A DNA stretch of 64,000 bases from Gymnopilus junonius (taxonomy: Eukaryota; Basidiomycota; Agaricomycetes; Agaricales; Galerinaceae). Position 1 is the first letter of the stretch, and every line of letters starts with the position of its first letter. The translations under genes were made by a program, and so were the position numbers. The stretch covers positions 62,001 to 126,000 of the forward strand of contig JADNYJ010000017.1 of assembly GCA_015501075.1 (NCBI GenBank), read 5' to 3'. This document shows, in pieces, positions 23,818 through 34,719 of this stretch. The notes beneath the pieces were generated by a model. It saw only the letters and a program-made list of their open reading frames with translations, was not told the DNA's origin and ran no database searches.

Positions 23818-24788
23818 TGTAGGTGCACAAGATCGTCAAGTGGGCGCTGAAAGGTGCAGAATTTGAAGGGCGGAAGGGGGAAACGGCAGTGGCAATATTT
23901 ATGACGGGGCGTAAGGAGTAGATGGCTATGAGTGAACAATGGGCAATGATGAAAGAGAAAAGGGAAGGCGAATGAATGGAGGCCGTCCATTTCTAGCTGG
24001 ATTCTAATTAGCATCATTATCCATTATCCGGTCCGGCTTCAGTGCGTGTCTTTTTGTTCCGGTCGCCGGATCTGAGATCGGGTACTTCCGGATTTGGGAA
24101 TTGCATCATTTCTCCCTGCTTCTCTGCAAGTCTATGTACAAGCTTTGTGCCTTTGTCTGTTACCCGGAGTCGAGTCTTTCTTTAACGCTGGCGTCTCTCT
24201 CTGTTCCCCGCATCTAGATGGGTTGATTGCTAAGAGGCGCAGTTATGAAAGCCGCGGATTACGATGTTGACACAACGAATTCTAGTCCTGATAAACACGA
24301 GGTAGGTGAGGATCCACAGCCCGCCAAGAGCCACTACGGAAGGTCTCGGAGCACTCTTATTCTCGAACAAGGGCGGTATTGGATTTCATGAATCTATACA
24401 CCCAGTACGCAGATCTGGGCAATTTGTCAAAAGCCAGAACCACGCTCCTGCATGCGTTTTCCCGGATATGTCTATGATTAGCGATGTCCGAGTCGATGGC
24501 GAGAGCACGGAAACCCACATGGACATAAATATACGTAACTTTCTGTGCGTATGGCCTGATATCGCTACCGTCGTATGTATGTCAAAGGCCGCGCCAGTCT
24601 GGCCAGAAGCTCGGTCATCGCTCGGTCAACACTCGGTCGTTGGGTGTTAGTATACCGGCTCTAGACTGTCGGCAGCATGGGTCAGAGTTACAGCTATGTC
24701 TCACAGCGAAAACGCGATTTTACTTCGAAAGCAACGTACACAGTGCTAGCTCTACCCAATTTCTTTCCTGCCCCAAGCACTCTTATCA
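23818..24788. other. Intergenic, no supported gene
   Basis: It includes the promoter side of the preceding minus-strand gene. A short tandem array of three 11-base units (consensus CTCGGTCAWC plus one base) lies at 24610-24642. ORFs up to 114 codons have no recognisable content. Confidence 0.4.
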
Positions 24789-26262
24789 TCATCTTACGGC
24801 ATGGCGCACCTTAAACCCCCTCCACTCGTCATCACTCCCAATACCACGGGCTGCAAGATGCGAAATATACCTCAAACAGATAGTTGCATCCGTCGTTGAC
24901 CCAGCCGCTTCGAAATTCATGACAAATGCAGTCCATTTTATCGTGGTGTTTGTATAGATGAGCACCGGCGCTTTGAGCAGGCGACCGCGAAGGTATTGTA
25001 GGAGGTTTTGGCCTGCGCTTGCATTGAGGAACTTCCCGGCACTAGGATCAGAGGAGGGGATGGCTTCCAGGCGAACGTTATCTGATATGAAACGAATACG
25101 AGTCGGGTCGTCGTATTTGCATAGAAAATCTGCAACCGATCCAGTACATTCATTACCGATTTCAAGGTGGATTGATTGGCAATCTTACCAAAGTTCTCGT
25201 CTATCCAGATCTTGGCTTCTGCAGTCGATAATAATTGAATGACTTGTACCCCCATCCTCCGAGCATGTCCAACTTCGAAAGAATTGTTGTGTGGACGATC
25301 ATCGATCCATACGAGAAGAGGAAGTTTAAGGCCATACGAATCTGCATCGTCAAATTTAGGTATCAACTTGAGTAGAACCGGGTTCCGAGATGGGCGTTCA
25401 GCTTTGATAAGTCCGTTAGAAGCTACCTGGAGAAATAAATGAGCCAGGCGCTCACCATCTTTCGTGTAGGCTTCTACGAATATTCTCAGTTGCTGCTTTC
25501 CTAGTGCCCGTGCTAAATTTTGAGGCGTGACTACACCAGAATTAAATTCGTCCAGACGCATTACGATGAGATCGCAAGTCTTTGGCGTCAGATGGCCGTT
25601 GAACCAGGAAATTAGTCGAGCAGTGAATAGGTCGGTGGCAACAAAGTCGATCTACTGGCGGATTCAACTAAACTGCTCGCAGAGTAGAAAGATGAATAAC
25701 TTGCCTTGATACCTATATAATCTTTCCAGAACTCTCGGGCGTCCTCAGCTTTCAATTCATCCAGTGCTGTGTTGATGGCCACCATCGTAGCTGAGGAAGT
25801 ATCACTCGAAATTTCGAGTTTTTCAGTCAAGGCCGCCAGCGCCCTGTCGGAACCTTCATCTTTCTCGTGGTCCCTAAAATACCCCACAGCAGCAATTGAC
25901 GCCAACAAAATGACGAGTTGATGATTCAACTGTGTCTGATCATCTTTCAACTTCTGTATGACCGCACCTGGCTTAAGGAACGCAAGGATCTTCTGTGTTT
26001 TCTTTAATTGGTATACTTGAATATGCTCGTCTATCCTCCGGACGACTGCGCCCACACTACGGATGGATTGGGAGAGCTGGTATTCCCCTGTGCCTGAGCG
26101 GTTGAATGTCGAGGAGGTGAATGGATGAAGGAGGTCGTGCACCTGGAGGACTGTAAATGAGATGTCTTTGAGGAGGGTTTCTTTGTCGGACAGGTTCGAA
26201 ATCCAGTCTATTATTCGATTGCAAACGGAGCAGATAGTGAGTGCCGCAGAGATGACATCCAT
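24789..26262 (-). CDS. Immune-receptor-like protein: helical N-terminus, EF-hand-like, receiver/TIR-like C-terminus
   Basis: Three exons encode about 430 residues. The N-terminus (MDVISAALTICSVCNRIIDW...) is an all-helical region like the HeLo/MLKL-type or STAND N-terminal domains of fungal NOD-like and cell-death proteins, and continues through LVILLASIAAVGYFRDHEKD. Then comes DAREFWKDYIGIK, an intron, and an EF-hand-like stretch (VMRLDEFNSGVVTPQNLARA). The C-terminal half has LLVWIDDRPHNNSFEVGHA, RRMGVQVIQLLSTAEAKIWI, then FLCKYDDPTRIRFISDN and YLRGRLLKAPVLIYT. This is an alpha/beta fold resembling a phosphoreceiver or TIR-like module. Intron 1 uses a GC donor (AAG|GCAAGT). Intron 2 is 59 bp. 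A truncated pseudogene paralogue lies at 34720-35532. I know such proteins as an expanded, functionally uncharacterised Agaricomycete family; a role in non-self response is inference. Confidence 0.8.
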
Positions 26263-27189
26263 GATGCGAATCCAGAGTCAAGGAACTTTCTTACCCATGG
26301 CACCATGTCAGATGTACATCTATATAGGTCCAAAAATAGAATAACAGAATTTTGCTATGTTACTACTCTACACAGCCTCTTATCACAGTTCGAGTCAATG
26401 CAGTAATGCTGCATAATGCACGTAGATGCCAAATGACCAGGTGACCTCGGAGTGAGAACTTAAATGTAACATGATTGTTCGCAGGGTCATACCTGGCTAC
26501 TAAGTTCACTCCCTGTAACAATACTGCCATCAGTAAAAGTGCAAGTTCTTTTACTTTTACTTTCACGTGATGTATTTCACTTTCAGCGTCTTGGTTTTTG
26601 CCATCAGTCTTAATTTGTCTTTTACTTTCAGTTCCATGTCTTTCATCATCTTCATCTTTCCTTCCTACATTTTTAATTCGGTATTTGGTTATAATGCCAT
26701 ATAGTTGATGCCTACATTAAAAATAAGTGCAGCAGATAGAGATTTGCTAACAAGGGCTCCATTTCAGCTACCTACTTACACAAAAGTCAAAGGCATAGGT
26801 CGCCTGGCAGGAAGTAAGTATGTTATTACATAGTAACAGCGACATGATAATGTCGCCCCAGAAGTGGTAACATAGCTTGTGGGCAGTGGTGAGATGCGAA
26901 TTGAATGAGGCAAATAAGGAAAACAATCCTCGATTGGTCCGCGCAGCAGAGCCATGGAACAGTGTTGGCAGGAGCTGGGCATTGTGATGGCAATTATTGG
27001 CTTATGGGGGGAGGCAGAAATAGCATAGGTGGCGAACGCATACAGCATTACACAGAGGAGTGTATGTGTCCACTGCTAGAGGAAGATGGAGATGATTTAA
27101 TCGGTGATGCTTGATGATTGAAATTTGTGCAAAGTCATTTCAAACTCCAGCACATGTGATATGTTGAACTTCTGTTTACGGCAATTATT
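26263..27189. other. Intergenic, pyrimidine-rich tract
   Basis: Around 26520-26640 the plus strand carries several imperfect copies of TTTTACTTTCA. No gene is supported. ORFs in 26776-27364 overlap on both strands and the right-hand one runs into the LTR. Confidence 0.4.
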
Positions 27190-27399
27190 TGTAATCCTGG
27201 TCACAGGATTACGCATTGTGGACCCTTATTTACTAACACGTGCATACTCACTATATAAAGATCCTCAGGGGCTTTCCCCTCTTTCCTTCGGATCCCTCAT
27301 TACCTATTTCCTCATTTGTTATCTCTCTTACAAACATATCCTGGTCGTGTTCTTTTCCGTGTGATTTAGTGTTGTCCAACGTGGTACGTTGGGCTTCCA
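27190..27399 (+). repeat. 5' LTR
   Basis: 210 bp, TG...CA. It opens with a perfect stem, GTAATCCTG / CAGGATTAC around a GTCA loop, and contains a TATA box. It matches 32877-33085 along its whole length. Confidence 0.97.
27251..27260 (+). promoter_or_regulatory. LTR TATA box
   Basis: CTATATAAAG lies in the middle of the 5' LTR and is conserved in the 3' LTR (about 32938-32947). The position suits the Pol II promoter of the retroelement. Confidence 0.7.
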
Positions 27400-27561
27400 C
27401 TTTTTTTTGAACATTCACCAGAAGTGAATTGTGTACTTACCTTGAGTCCATCTCAAGGCACCGTTTGCCGCGCCGCTTACTGTTCAGGTCCCATCACAAA
27501 ACAGGCTGCTTCCCAGCCAAGTTGTGGGTTCCTACCTCCCTCCATTATCACCGTCTCAGAA

Positions 27562-28830
27562 ATGACTGAACTGCCTTCTGACAGCTCTGCTGCCACCCAC
27601 TGTCACCATCTTTTGCCCACCGTGGCACCTGCTCTTGCATCCCATGTTGATGTCGAGCATATCGAGGCCTCACTGCCTACCTCTCCCGCCCTTTCCTCTT
27701 TGTCCTCTCCACTGTCGGACATCCCGTCCATTTTGAATCGCGGCCACCGACACCTTCGGTTGGTAATCCGCCTTCCAGAAGCGCCCCTGCACAAGAAAAT
27801 CATCTTGTTCCTCCCCCTGTTTTGACTACTCCTGCACCTTCAAATACAACTTCTGCCTCCACTGTCAGAAATCATCCAGTGTCATCCCGAAATCTGCCTC
27901 TTCCAGCTCTGACTCTGATTCCGACTCCGACGTACCCTTTTCAACAAAATCGGGTGCATATAGCCACTTTTCCACCACATATACATCTTCCACAATGACT
28001 TCTACCAATGCCACCGTCGATCACCCCATTACCAAACACTGCCCAATTCTCACCGCTGGTGATATCACCCCCAAAGTCCTCGTCGACTTGGCTAACGCGC
28101 ACAACGAGTACTTCATTGCGAAGGAAGTTGATGACACTGATAAAGTCAAGAAGGTCCTTGGCGTTTCAAATGTGTACATATTTGGGACTGGATCACTTGT
28201 GAATGTGACCGCCTTCTGACTCTGTCCTACGAGGATTTCATGGCTGAAGTCCATGCAAATTACCTTCCTGCCAATTGGGAAGAGACCGTCCGTACCCAAC
28301 TCCTCGGGATGAAGATGAAGTGCAGCGACAAGTTCTGGGACTGGTGTCAGGAATTACGTGCCCTGAATATCGTCCTTCACAGTACCACTTCTCACCTCTC
28401 CGATACTGCTTTGCGTAACCAGCTCGAAGCTGCCCTCGAACCTTCCCTGTTGAATTTCTGTTTCCATGAAAAGATAAACAAAATGGTGGTCCTCAAAGAC
28501 TGGGTTGCTGCTGTCAAGGATGCCAATGAAAAGCTCAAAGATGATTGCAAGTGTACCCGTGATGTTGTCATGGAGGAAACCGCGCAGAACACGAAGCACC
28601 CCACTCTGTCTGGCAACTCACATGCTGGTAACACCTCCAGTGCTGCTCAATCTTCGTCCTCCGACACCATCAAGAAGTGTCCCAAATTGGAGGAGGGCGA
28701 GCGAGCCCTTCTTGCTGTGAACAAAGGCTGTTTTAAGTGTCGTCGGTTCAACCAAGACCATAACAGCAATAATTGTCCCAACAATTTTCCAGATGGTGAA
28801 GGTTACAAGAAGATCACTGCTACTCGCGAT
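27562..28830 (+). pseudogene. gag: gag of the chromovirus, frame-broken
   Basis: It begins MTELPSDSSAATHC and, after frame changes near 27765 and 28163, continues through SYEDFMAEVHANYLPANWEE and the nucleocapsid knuckle CFKCRRFNQDHNSNNC (C-X2-C-X6-H-X4-C). It would form the particle core and bind the element RNA. The two single-base shifts prevent an intact product. A third change of frame near 28840 leads into pol. Confidence 0.85.
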
Positions 28831-31800
28831 GCTGCTGGGAATGCCCCAAGAGTCGCAGTGCCTCTTCGTCTTCTAGGACCAGACGTGTCACTGCTGTTGT
28901 CCCCGATACCGCTCCTACTTCAAGTGATGATGATGACATCATCGCCGCCATCCTGCCCAGTGCCATTTTGGGCGACAGTACTGATTCAGAAGATGACGTG
29001 AGTGCTCCGTTCCACTGTAAGCACCTATCACTGAAATTTAAGGTACTAGCTCAACACCTAGATTTCGCCTTAACCTTTGCTTCTTTGCTTGACTGCGGTG
29101 CCCACCTCATTTTAATCAGTCCTGAAACCATCGACGAATTGCAGCTTGAACATTGTACCCTGAAGAAGCCTGAATTGATCAATGTTGCTATCTCAAAGGA
29201 CAAGACTGAACAAATGTCGCTCTCACAGTATGTTAAATTTTCTGTTACCACCTTAGACAATGCTTGGACCTCCAAAACCGTATGTGCTCTCATTGCTCCC
29301 AGACTGTGTATGCCTATTATTCTCAGACTGCCTTTCTTATCACACAACAAGCTCGTTATAGATGCCGATTCTCATACTTGCATTGATAAAACCACTGGCT
29401 ATGATTTGTTGAATCCTCCTGTCATTGTACCACCACCTCCTCCTAGAATGAAGTCTATTGATCAGATTAAGTATTCTAAGAAAGTAAAAAAGGCTGTTCT
29501 CACTGAAATTGTTTCTGTTGGAAAGCAACAATTAGAATGTGGTAAATTGACTTTTGAAGAGGTTAAACCGCCGACGTCATTGGCCCTGTGCGATGCGCTG
29601 TCGAGAGACTGGCTGCTATTGAAAGATTGCAAAAACGTGGTGATAAAGTCAAGCGTGACTTTAGAGACATATTCGAACCCATCCCTCACATTGACCGTTT
29701 ACCTACTGACTACCTCACGCATATCAAATTGAAGGATGCTGAAGCCCGCATTACGAACAGGACATATGCCTGCCCACATAAATATTGTGAGGCTTTTCAA
29801 ACACTGATCGGACAACATCTTGACGCTGGGCGCATCCATCTTTCCTCTTCCGTGTATGCTTCTCCCTGCTTCATCATTCCTAAAACTGACCCAAATGTTC
29901 TTCCCTGATGGGTAAATGACTACAGACAGCTTAATGCGAACACTGTCATTGACAATCACCCTCTTCCATGCGTGGATGATGTTTTGAATGACTGTGCCAA
30001 AGGCAAGATATGGTCTATGATTGACATGACAAATTCCTTCTTTCAAATGCGAATGCACCCTGATGATGTCCATCTTACTGCCATCAACACTCCTTTTGGC
30101 CTTTACGAATGGCTTGTGATGCCTATGGGTCTCCGTAATGCTCCTGCAATTCACCAACATTGCATTACAGCTGCCCTTTGTCATCTGATTGGGAAGACTT
30201 GCCACATCTACCTGGATGACATTGTCATTTGGTCGGATGATCTGGTCCAACATGACAAAGACGTTTGTGCTGTCTTCAATGCCTTGCATGCCGCACGACT
30301 CTATGTTAACAAAAAGAAAACAAAGTTATTCCAGACAGAAATTAACTTCTTGGGCCATAAGATCTCCGCCCATGGCATTGAAGCTGATAACGAAAAGGTC
30401 AGATTGATTTTGTCTTGGCCATGCCCTGAAAGTTCTACTCAGGTCTGCTCCTTTATCGGTCTCATTCGTTATCTTTCTGCTTTCCTCCCGAGATTGGCAG
30501 ACCATACTGGTGCTCTTTCTGACCTCATCACAAAGGACGCTGACCATGTTTTTCCTACTTGGATGGATGAACATCAAGCTGCCTTTGATGGAATCAAGCA
30601 GCTCGTGGTTGGCCATGATTGTTTAACTACTATCGACTTGTCCTTGATGCCCGATTACAAGATATATGTCACTACTGATGCCAGTGACAAGGGTAGCAGT
30701 GCAGTCCTCTCTTTTGGCAAGACTTGGGAATCCGCACGTCCAGTCACCTTCGACTCGAAAGTGTTTAAAGGTGCGGAACTGAATTATCCTGTACATGAAA
30801 AGAAATGCTCGCCATTATCAGGGCGCTTGCTAAATGGAGGGTTGACCTCCTTGGCATTCCTTTCATCGTCTACACTGACCACAAAACACTGGAGAATTTC
30901 GATGTGCAGAGAGACTTGTCTCGCAGGCAGGCACGATGGATGGAGTTCATGTCCCAGTTTGATGCAAAAATTGTCTACCTTAAGGGTGAGGATAATACAG
31001 TTGCAGATGCCCTTTCACGTCTTCCTACAGATCGTCGTTCCTTGCGCGCTGGTGCTGAACTGTGTGCGAAGCAAGCTTATGAATTTTGTGACTCGGGTGA
31101 TGATGACGATGTGATTTGCACCATTTGTTCTGTTGGTGATTCTCCCTTTTTTGATATTGCTCTGTCATTGTCCAAACAACCATTGGACTACATCGCTCAT
31201 GATGGAGATGAGGTGTGTGCCATTTTTTCTGTGAATGCTGACAAGGTCCTCCTTGACCAATCAAATCCGGCTATTCCGAGGACAAGTGGGTTCAAGACGC
31301 CCTGACTAAAGCACAGGCTGGAATGCCAGGTATAAAGCAGATAAATGGGCTTTGGTATCTTAATGATTGGTTGGTTATTCCACGAGTTGGCAATGTGTGC
31401 GAGACTCTTTTCAGGCTGGCGCATGACGTCTTGGGACATTTCGTTTCGACAAAACCTATGGCTCCCTCCAGACCTCTTACTACTGGCCTAATATGTGTCG
31501 GGACCTGGAAGCTTCATACGTCCCTGGTTGCCCTGACTGTCAATGGAACAAGTCCACCACTTCCAAACCAATTGGGCCTTTACATCCCCTGCCCATTCGG
31601 ACCAACGTTGCAACTCCTGTCGCTATCGATTTCATTGGGCCCCTGCCCCTTGATGAAGGTTATGATGAGATTGTGACTTTTACTGATCATTTAGGCTCGG
31701 ACGTACGTGTTTTGCCCTGCAAGTCCGATATGACTGCGGATGATCTCACTCTCATTTTCTTCGACAACTGGTACTGCGAGAATGGTTTGCCTTTGGAGAT

Positions 31801-32707
31801 CATTTCAGACCGTGATAAGCTTTTCGTTTCATGTTTTTGGAGAGCTTTGCATGCACTGACAGGTACTAGGATTAAAATGTCCACTAGTTTCCACCCCGAG
31901 ATGGATGGTTCAAGCGAATGCACAAATAAGACAGTAAACCAAATGCTACACTATCACGTCAAAAGGAATCAAAAAGGTTGGGTGAAAGCCTTGCCTTTGG
32001 TAGCTTCAATATTATGAACACCATTAACAAATCTACCGGTTTTTCTCCCTTCCAACTTGCATGGGCCGGAGTGCCCGTGTTATTCCTCCTCTAGTATCTA
32101 GTGAACTTGTTGATGACACACCGGAGGCCGATTGCCATGGAAAATTATTAAATGTTTGGAAGCCATCACATTGGAGGCCCAAGATAATCTCCTTCGCGCT
32201 AAGATTTCACAATCCGCTCAGGCTAATAAGTCTTGTTCATTGACTTTCCCTTTCCCGTAGGCCAGCATGTTTGCCTTTCAACAGTGAACCGACGAAATGA
32301 ATACAAGGCTTCAGGAGAAAAATGTGTTGCAAAATTCATGCCTCATTACGATGGACCTTACACCATTACGGCATCGACTAAGAACACTCCACAGTCACAT
32401 TGGACCTCCCTAATTCCCCCAACATCTTCCCCACCTTCCACACTTCCATTGTCACCCCTTACATTGAAAACGACTCTACCCTTTTCCCTGGTCGTGAATT
32501 TGAAAAGAAGCCTCCCATCATTACCAACAAGGGTGATACTGAATACTTCATTCGCACATCATCGATGAACGTCATTGTGGACGTGGTCACCGCTATCTTG
32601 TTCATTGGATTGGATATGGGCCTGAAGAAGATCGGTGGCTCCCTGGTTCCGAGCTCAAGGACACCGAAGCATTGGACATCTGGTTGGCCAAAAAGAAGAC
32701 TTCGTAG
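28831..32707 (+). pseudogene. pol: pol of the chromovirus (PR-RT-RNaseH-IN-chromodomain), inactivated
   Basis: Domains in order are as follows. An aspartic protease has LLDCGAHLILIS, with DCGA replacing the usual D-S/T-G-A. The reverse transcriptase has DYRQLN, then FGLYEWLVMPMGLRNAP and the catalytic HIYLDDIVIW. RNase H has VTTDASDKGS and YTDHKTLENF. The integrase has a zinc-binding start (AHDVLGHF...CPDC) and DDE residues in AIDFIGPLP, ISDRDKLF and HPEMDGSSE. A chromodomain (RYLVHWIGYGPEEDRWLPGS) ends at TAG 32705-32707. A TGA at 29906-29908 replaces the Arg of the RWVxDYR motif (CGA to TGA). Frameshifts occur near 29570, 30805, 31435, 32005 and in the chromodomain stretch. Confidence 0.92.
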
Positions 32708-32863
32708 GATTTTTTTATGTGTATTTTCTTTCTTTTATGGCCAGCTGGTAGCTTTTCCCACTGGGTTTTTGATGCACCCGCGCTGAGCATTGTATGTATT
32801 TTCCTTTTCTCCCTCTTTTTCCTTCTATCTGTTGCTTCTTTTTTGGGGTTTTCTCGTGCTTGT

Positions 32864-32876
32864 GGGGAGGAGAGGG
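32864..32876 (+). other. Polypurine tract
   Basis: GGGGAGGAGAGGG directly abuts the 3' LTR, the position and composition of the plus-strand primer of LTR retroelements. Confidence 0.8.
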
Positions 32877-33085
32877 TGTAATCCTGGTCACAGGATTACG
32901 TGTTGTGGACCCTTATTTACTAACACATGCATACTCACTATATAAAGATCCTCAGGGGCTTTCCCCTCCTTCCTTTGGATCCCTCATTACCTATTCCTCA
33001 TTTGTTATCTCTCTTACAATCATATCCTGGTCGTGTTCTTTTCCATGTGATTTAGTATTGTCCAACGTGGTATGTTGGGCTTCCA
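32877..33085 (+). repeat. 3' LTR
   Basis: 209 bp copy of the 5' LTR with the same ends and hairpin. It is followed by the TTATT duplication. Relative to the 5' LTR, four CpG sites appear as TpG or CpA here. Confidence 0.97.
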
Positions 33086-34719
33086 TTATTGATGCCATCT
33101 TCTTTCATCTTCACCTCCATCTTCTCTGCCTCTCGCCCTTGGCCATCTCAGTCTGTGTTCCTCGCTGTCACCCTCGTATCCTCTCATCCTCACAGCCCTG
33201 GAAACAGGAAGGTTATAGGCTGCCTACTTGCAACTCATGTGGTGCGTTCTTCCTCCATTTGTTTTTGAGTAGCCATGCTCATATCCTTATAGTTAAACAT
33301 TAACCAACATGCCAGTGGTGCATATCTAAGGTCGGTATAGCATTCTTTTCGACATCTACACCATCTCACTCCCATTTTTTTTCAGTCTGCACTTCCTTCT
33401 CATTACAGGCTGACTACGTGCAACTCACACTGTGCGTTCTTCCCTCATGCATTTTTCTAATACCATTCTTATGGTTAATCAAGCTCTCGATGGAAGCCAT
33501 GTGATGGCTTTTGGCCAGGCAATGGCAGCTTGCTCATGGTTACATTCCAAAAGCAAGCCCTGGCTGCTGCTACAACTACTCTCACCATCAATGGGTCAAC
33601 TCTGAATCTGAAGAGGAGGAGGTAGTGTAACAACAGGTGTGTACATTCAACTGAATTTTCTCCATCCATTTTTGCACTGTTGACTCATGAATTTCAGTCC
33701 CAGGTCCTCATTTGTTCAAGTGTTTGTTTCCTTGTGGTACTATGCATTTCGGAAGACTGCCATCCTCACCGTATAAGATGAATTCACGAAACACAGTCTC
33801 AACACTATCAAATCATGGAATGGGCTGTGATCATGTTGATGGCGCCAGCTTTTGTGGGAAAGAAAAAGAAGCAGGCAATGGCAGAAGCAGTGGCTGATAG
33901 TTCATCAGCCAGTGGGTAGAATGACTGAGGAGGAAAAGAAGGCATATGAGGAGGAACTGTATGCCTGAATAGCCCCCGCTTTGATGGAAATTTTTCACAT
34001 TTGTCTAGATCTCATCAAAGTACAAAATGTCTTTCAAAAGTAAATACTGGTCTATTAAAATCAGTGTTGTCTTTTGTGAGAAAACTGACTGGACTTTTAA
34101 AAGATGAGGCGTCTTTTAGTCTTTTTGGTCTTTTCTGGTCTTTTGGTCTTTTAAAAGACACGCAAAGACCGCGCACTTTTACTGATGTGTACTGACCTCT
34201 GCTGCACAACTCAAGTGAACATGAGGTAGCAACAACAAGGAATCCAGTCCACAGATCCCCAAAAATAGATAGGTGAGGAGAGGTAAGCTACAAAGAGCTG
34301 AGGATGTTGATGAGGGTGGTGGAGGTGGGAGAAGATGAGAAGTGAGGAGCTGTGAAGGATAAGACACAATTTAGGGTGAACTTGAAGGCAGAGCCTAAGG
34401 AGAGCCAGTTGCTGCTTGGCACAGATAGCAGGGTTCTCTCAAATGTAAATTTTCCAAGCCTGGGAGGACCAATGTCCAATGGCCTGAATGATGTCTTCAG
34501 CAAGTCCCAAACTGGCATAAAAGGTGGCCCCACCTGCCTGAGTGAGTGTCCACCAAATTCACAGCTCAAAATAGCAAAGAACTGGGCATCAAACCAGGAG
34601 CACAATGGGTGAGAACCATCCCTACAAAGGAAGCCTGGGGGTGCTCATCTATATTTTTACAAAGGTCTTTCAGATTTATTGCATCAAGAAAAAATATATA
34701 TGGTACACTCTCACTCATT
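33086..34719. other. Non-coding region right of the retroelement, degenerate repeats
   Basis: Two diverged copies of about 45-75 bp (starting GGCTGCCTACTTGCAACTC and GGCTGACTACGTGCAACTC) lie at 33218 and 33418, exactly 200 bp apart. At about 34110-34165 GTCTTTT recurs several times and ends in the palindrome GTCTTTTAAAAGAC. A fragment near 33925-33965 (MTEEEKKAYEEEL) looks like old coding sequence. No intact gene is supported. Confidence 0.45.

Larger units (their letters stand above)
27190..33085 (+). mobile_element. Ty3/gypsy LTR retrotransposon (chromovirus), decayed
   Basis: A complete element of 5.9 kb. The LTRs start TG and end CA, and identical 5 bp target duplications TTATT flank it at 27185-27189 and 33086-33090. 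Internal order is gag (zinc knuckle), protease, reverse transcriptase, RNase H, integrase and chromodomain, the Ty3/gypsy chromovirus order. The LTRs differ at about nine substitutions and one indel in 210 bp. The coding region carries several frameshifts and one stop, so this copy cannot make its own proteins. A purine tract precedes the right LTR. I could not recognise a tRNA primer-binding site after the left LTR. Confidence 0.97.

Noticed and set aside
25130..25215. Apparent frameshift in the C-terminal half of the immune-like gene
   Set aside because: A 59 bp intron (GTAAGATT...TTGCAG) restores ENF-DFLCKYDDPTR exactly, so the gene is intact here.
27400..27440. Primer-binding site for the chromovirus
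   Set aside because: The bases after the 5' LTR do not match the 3' end of any tRNA I can recognise, so none is annotated.
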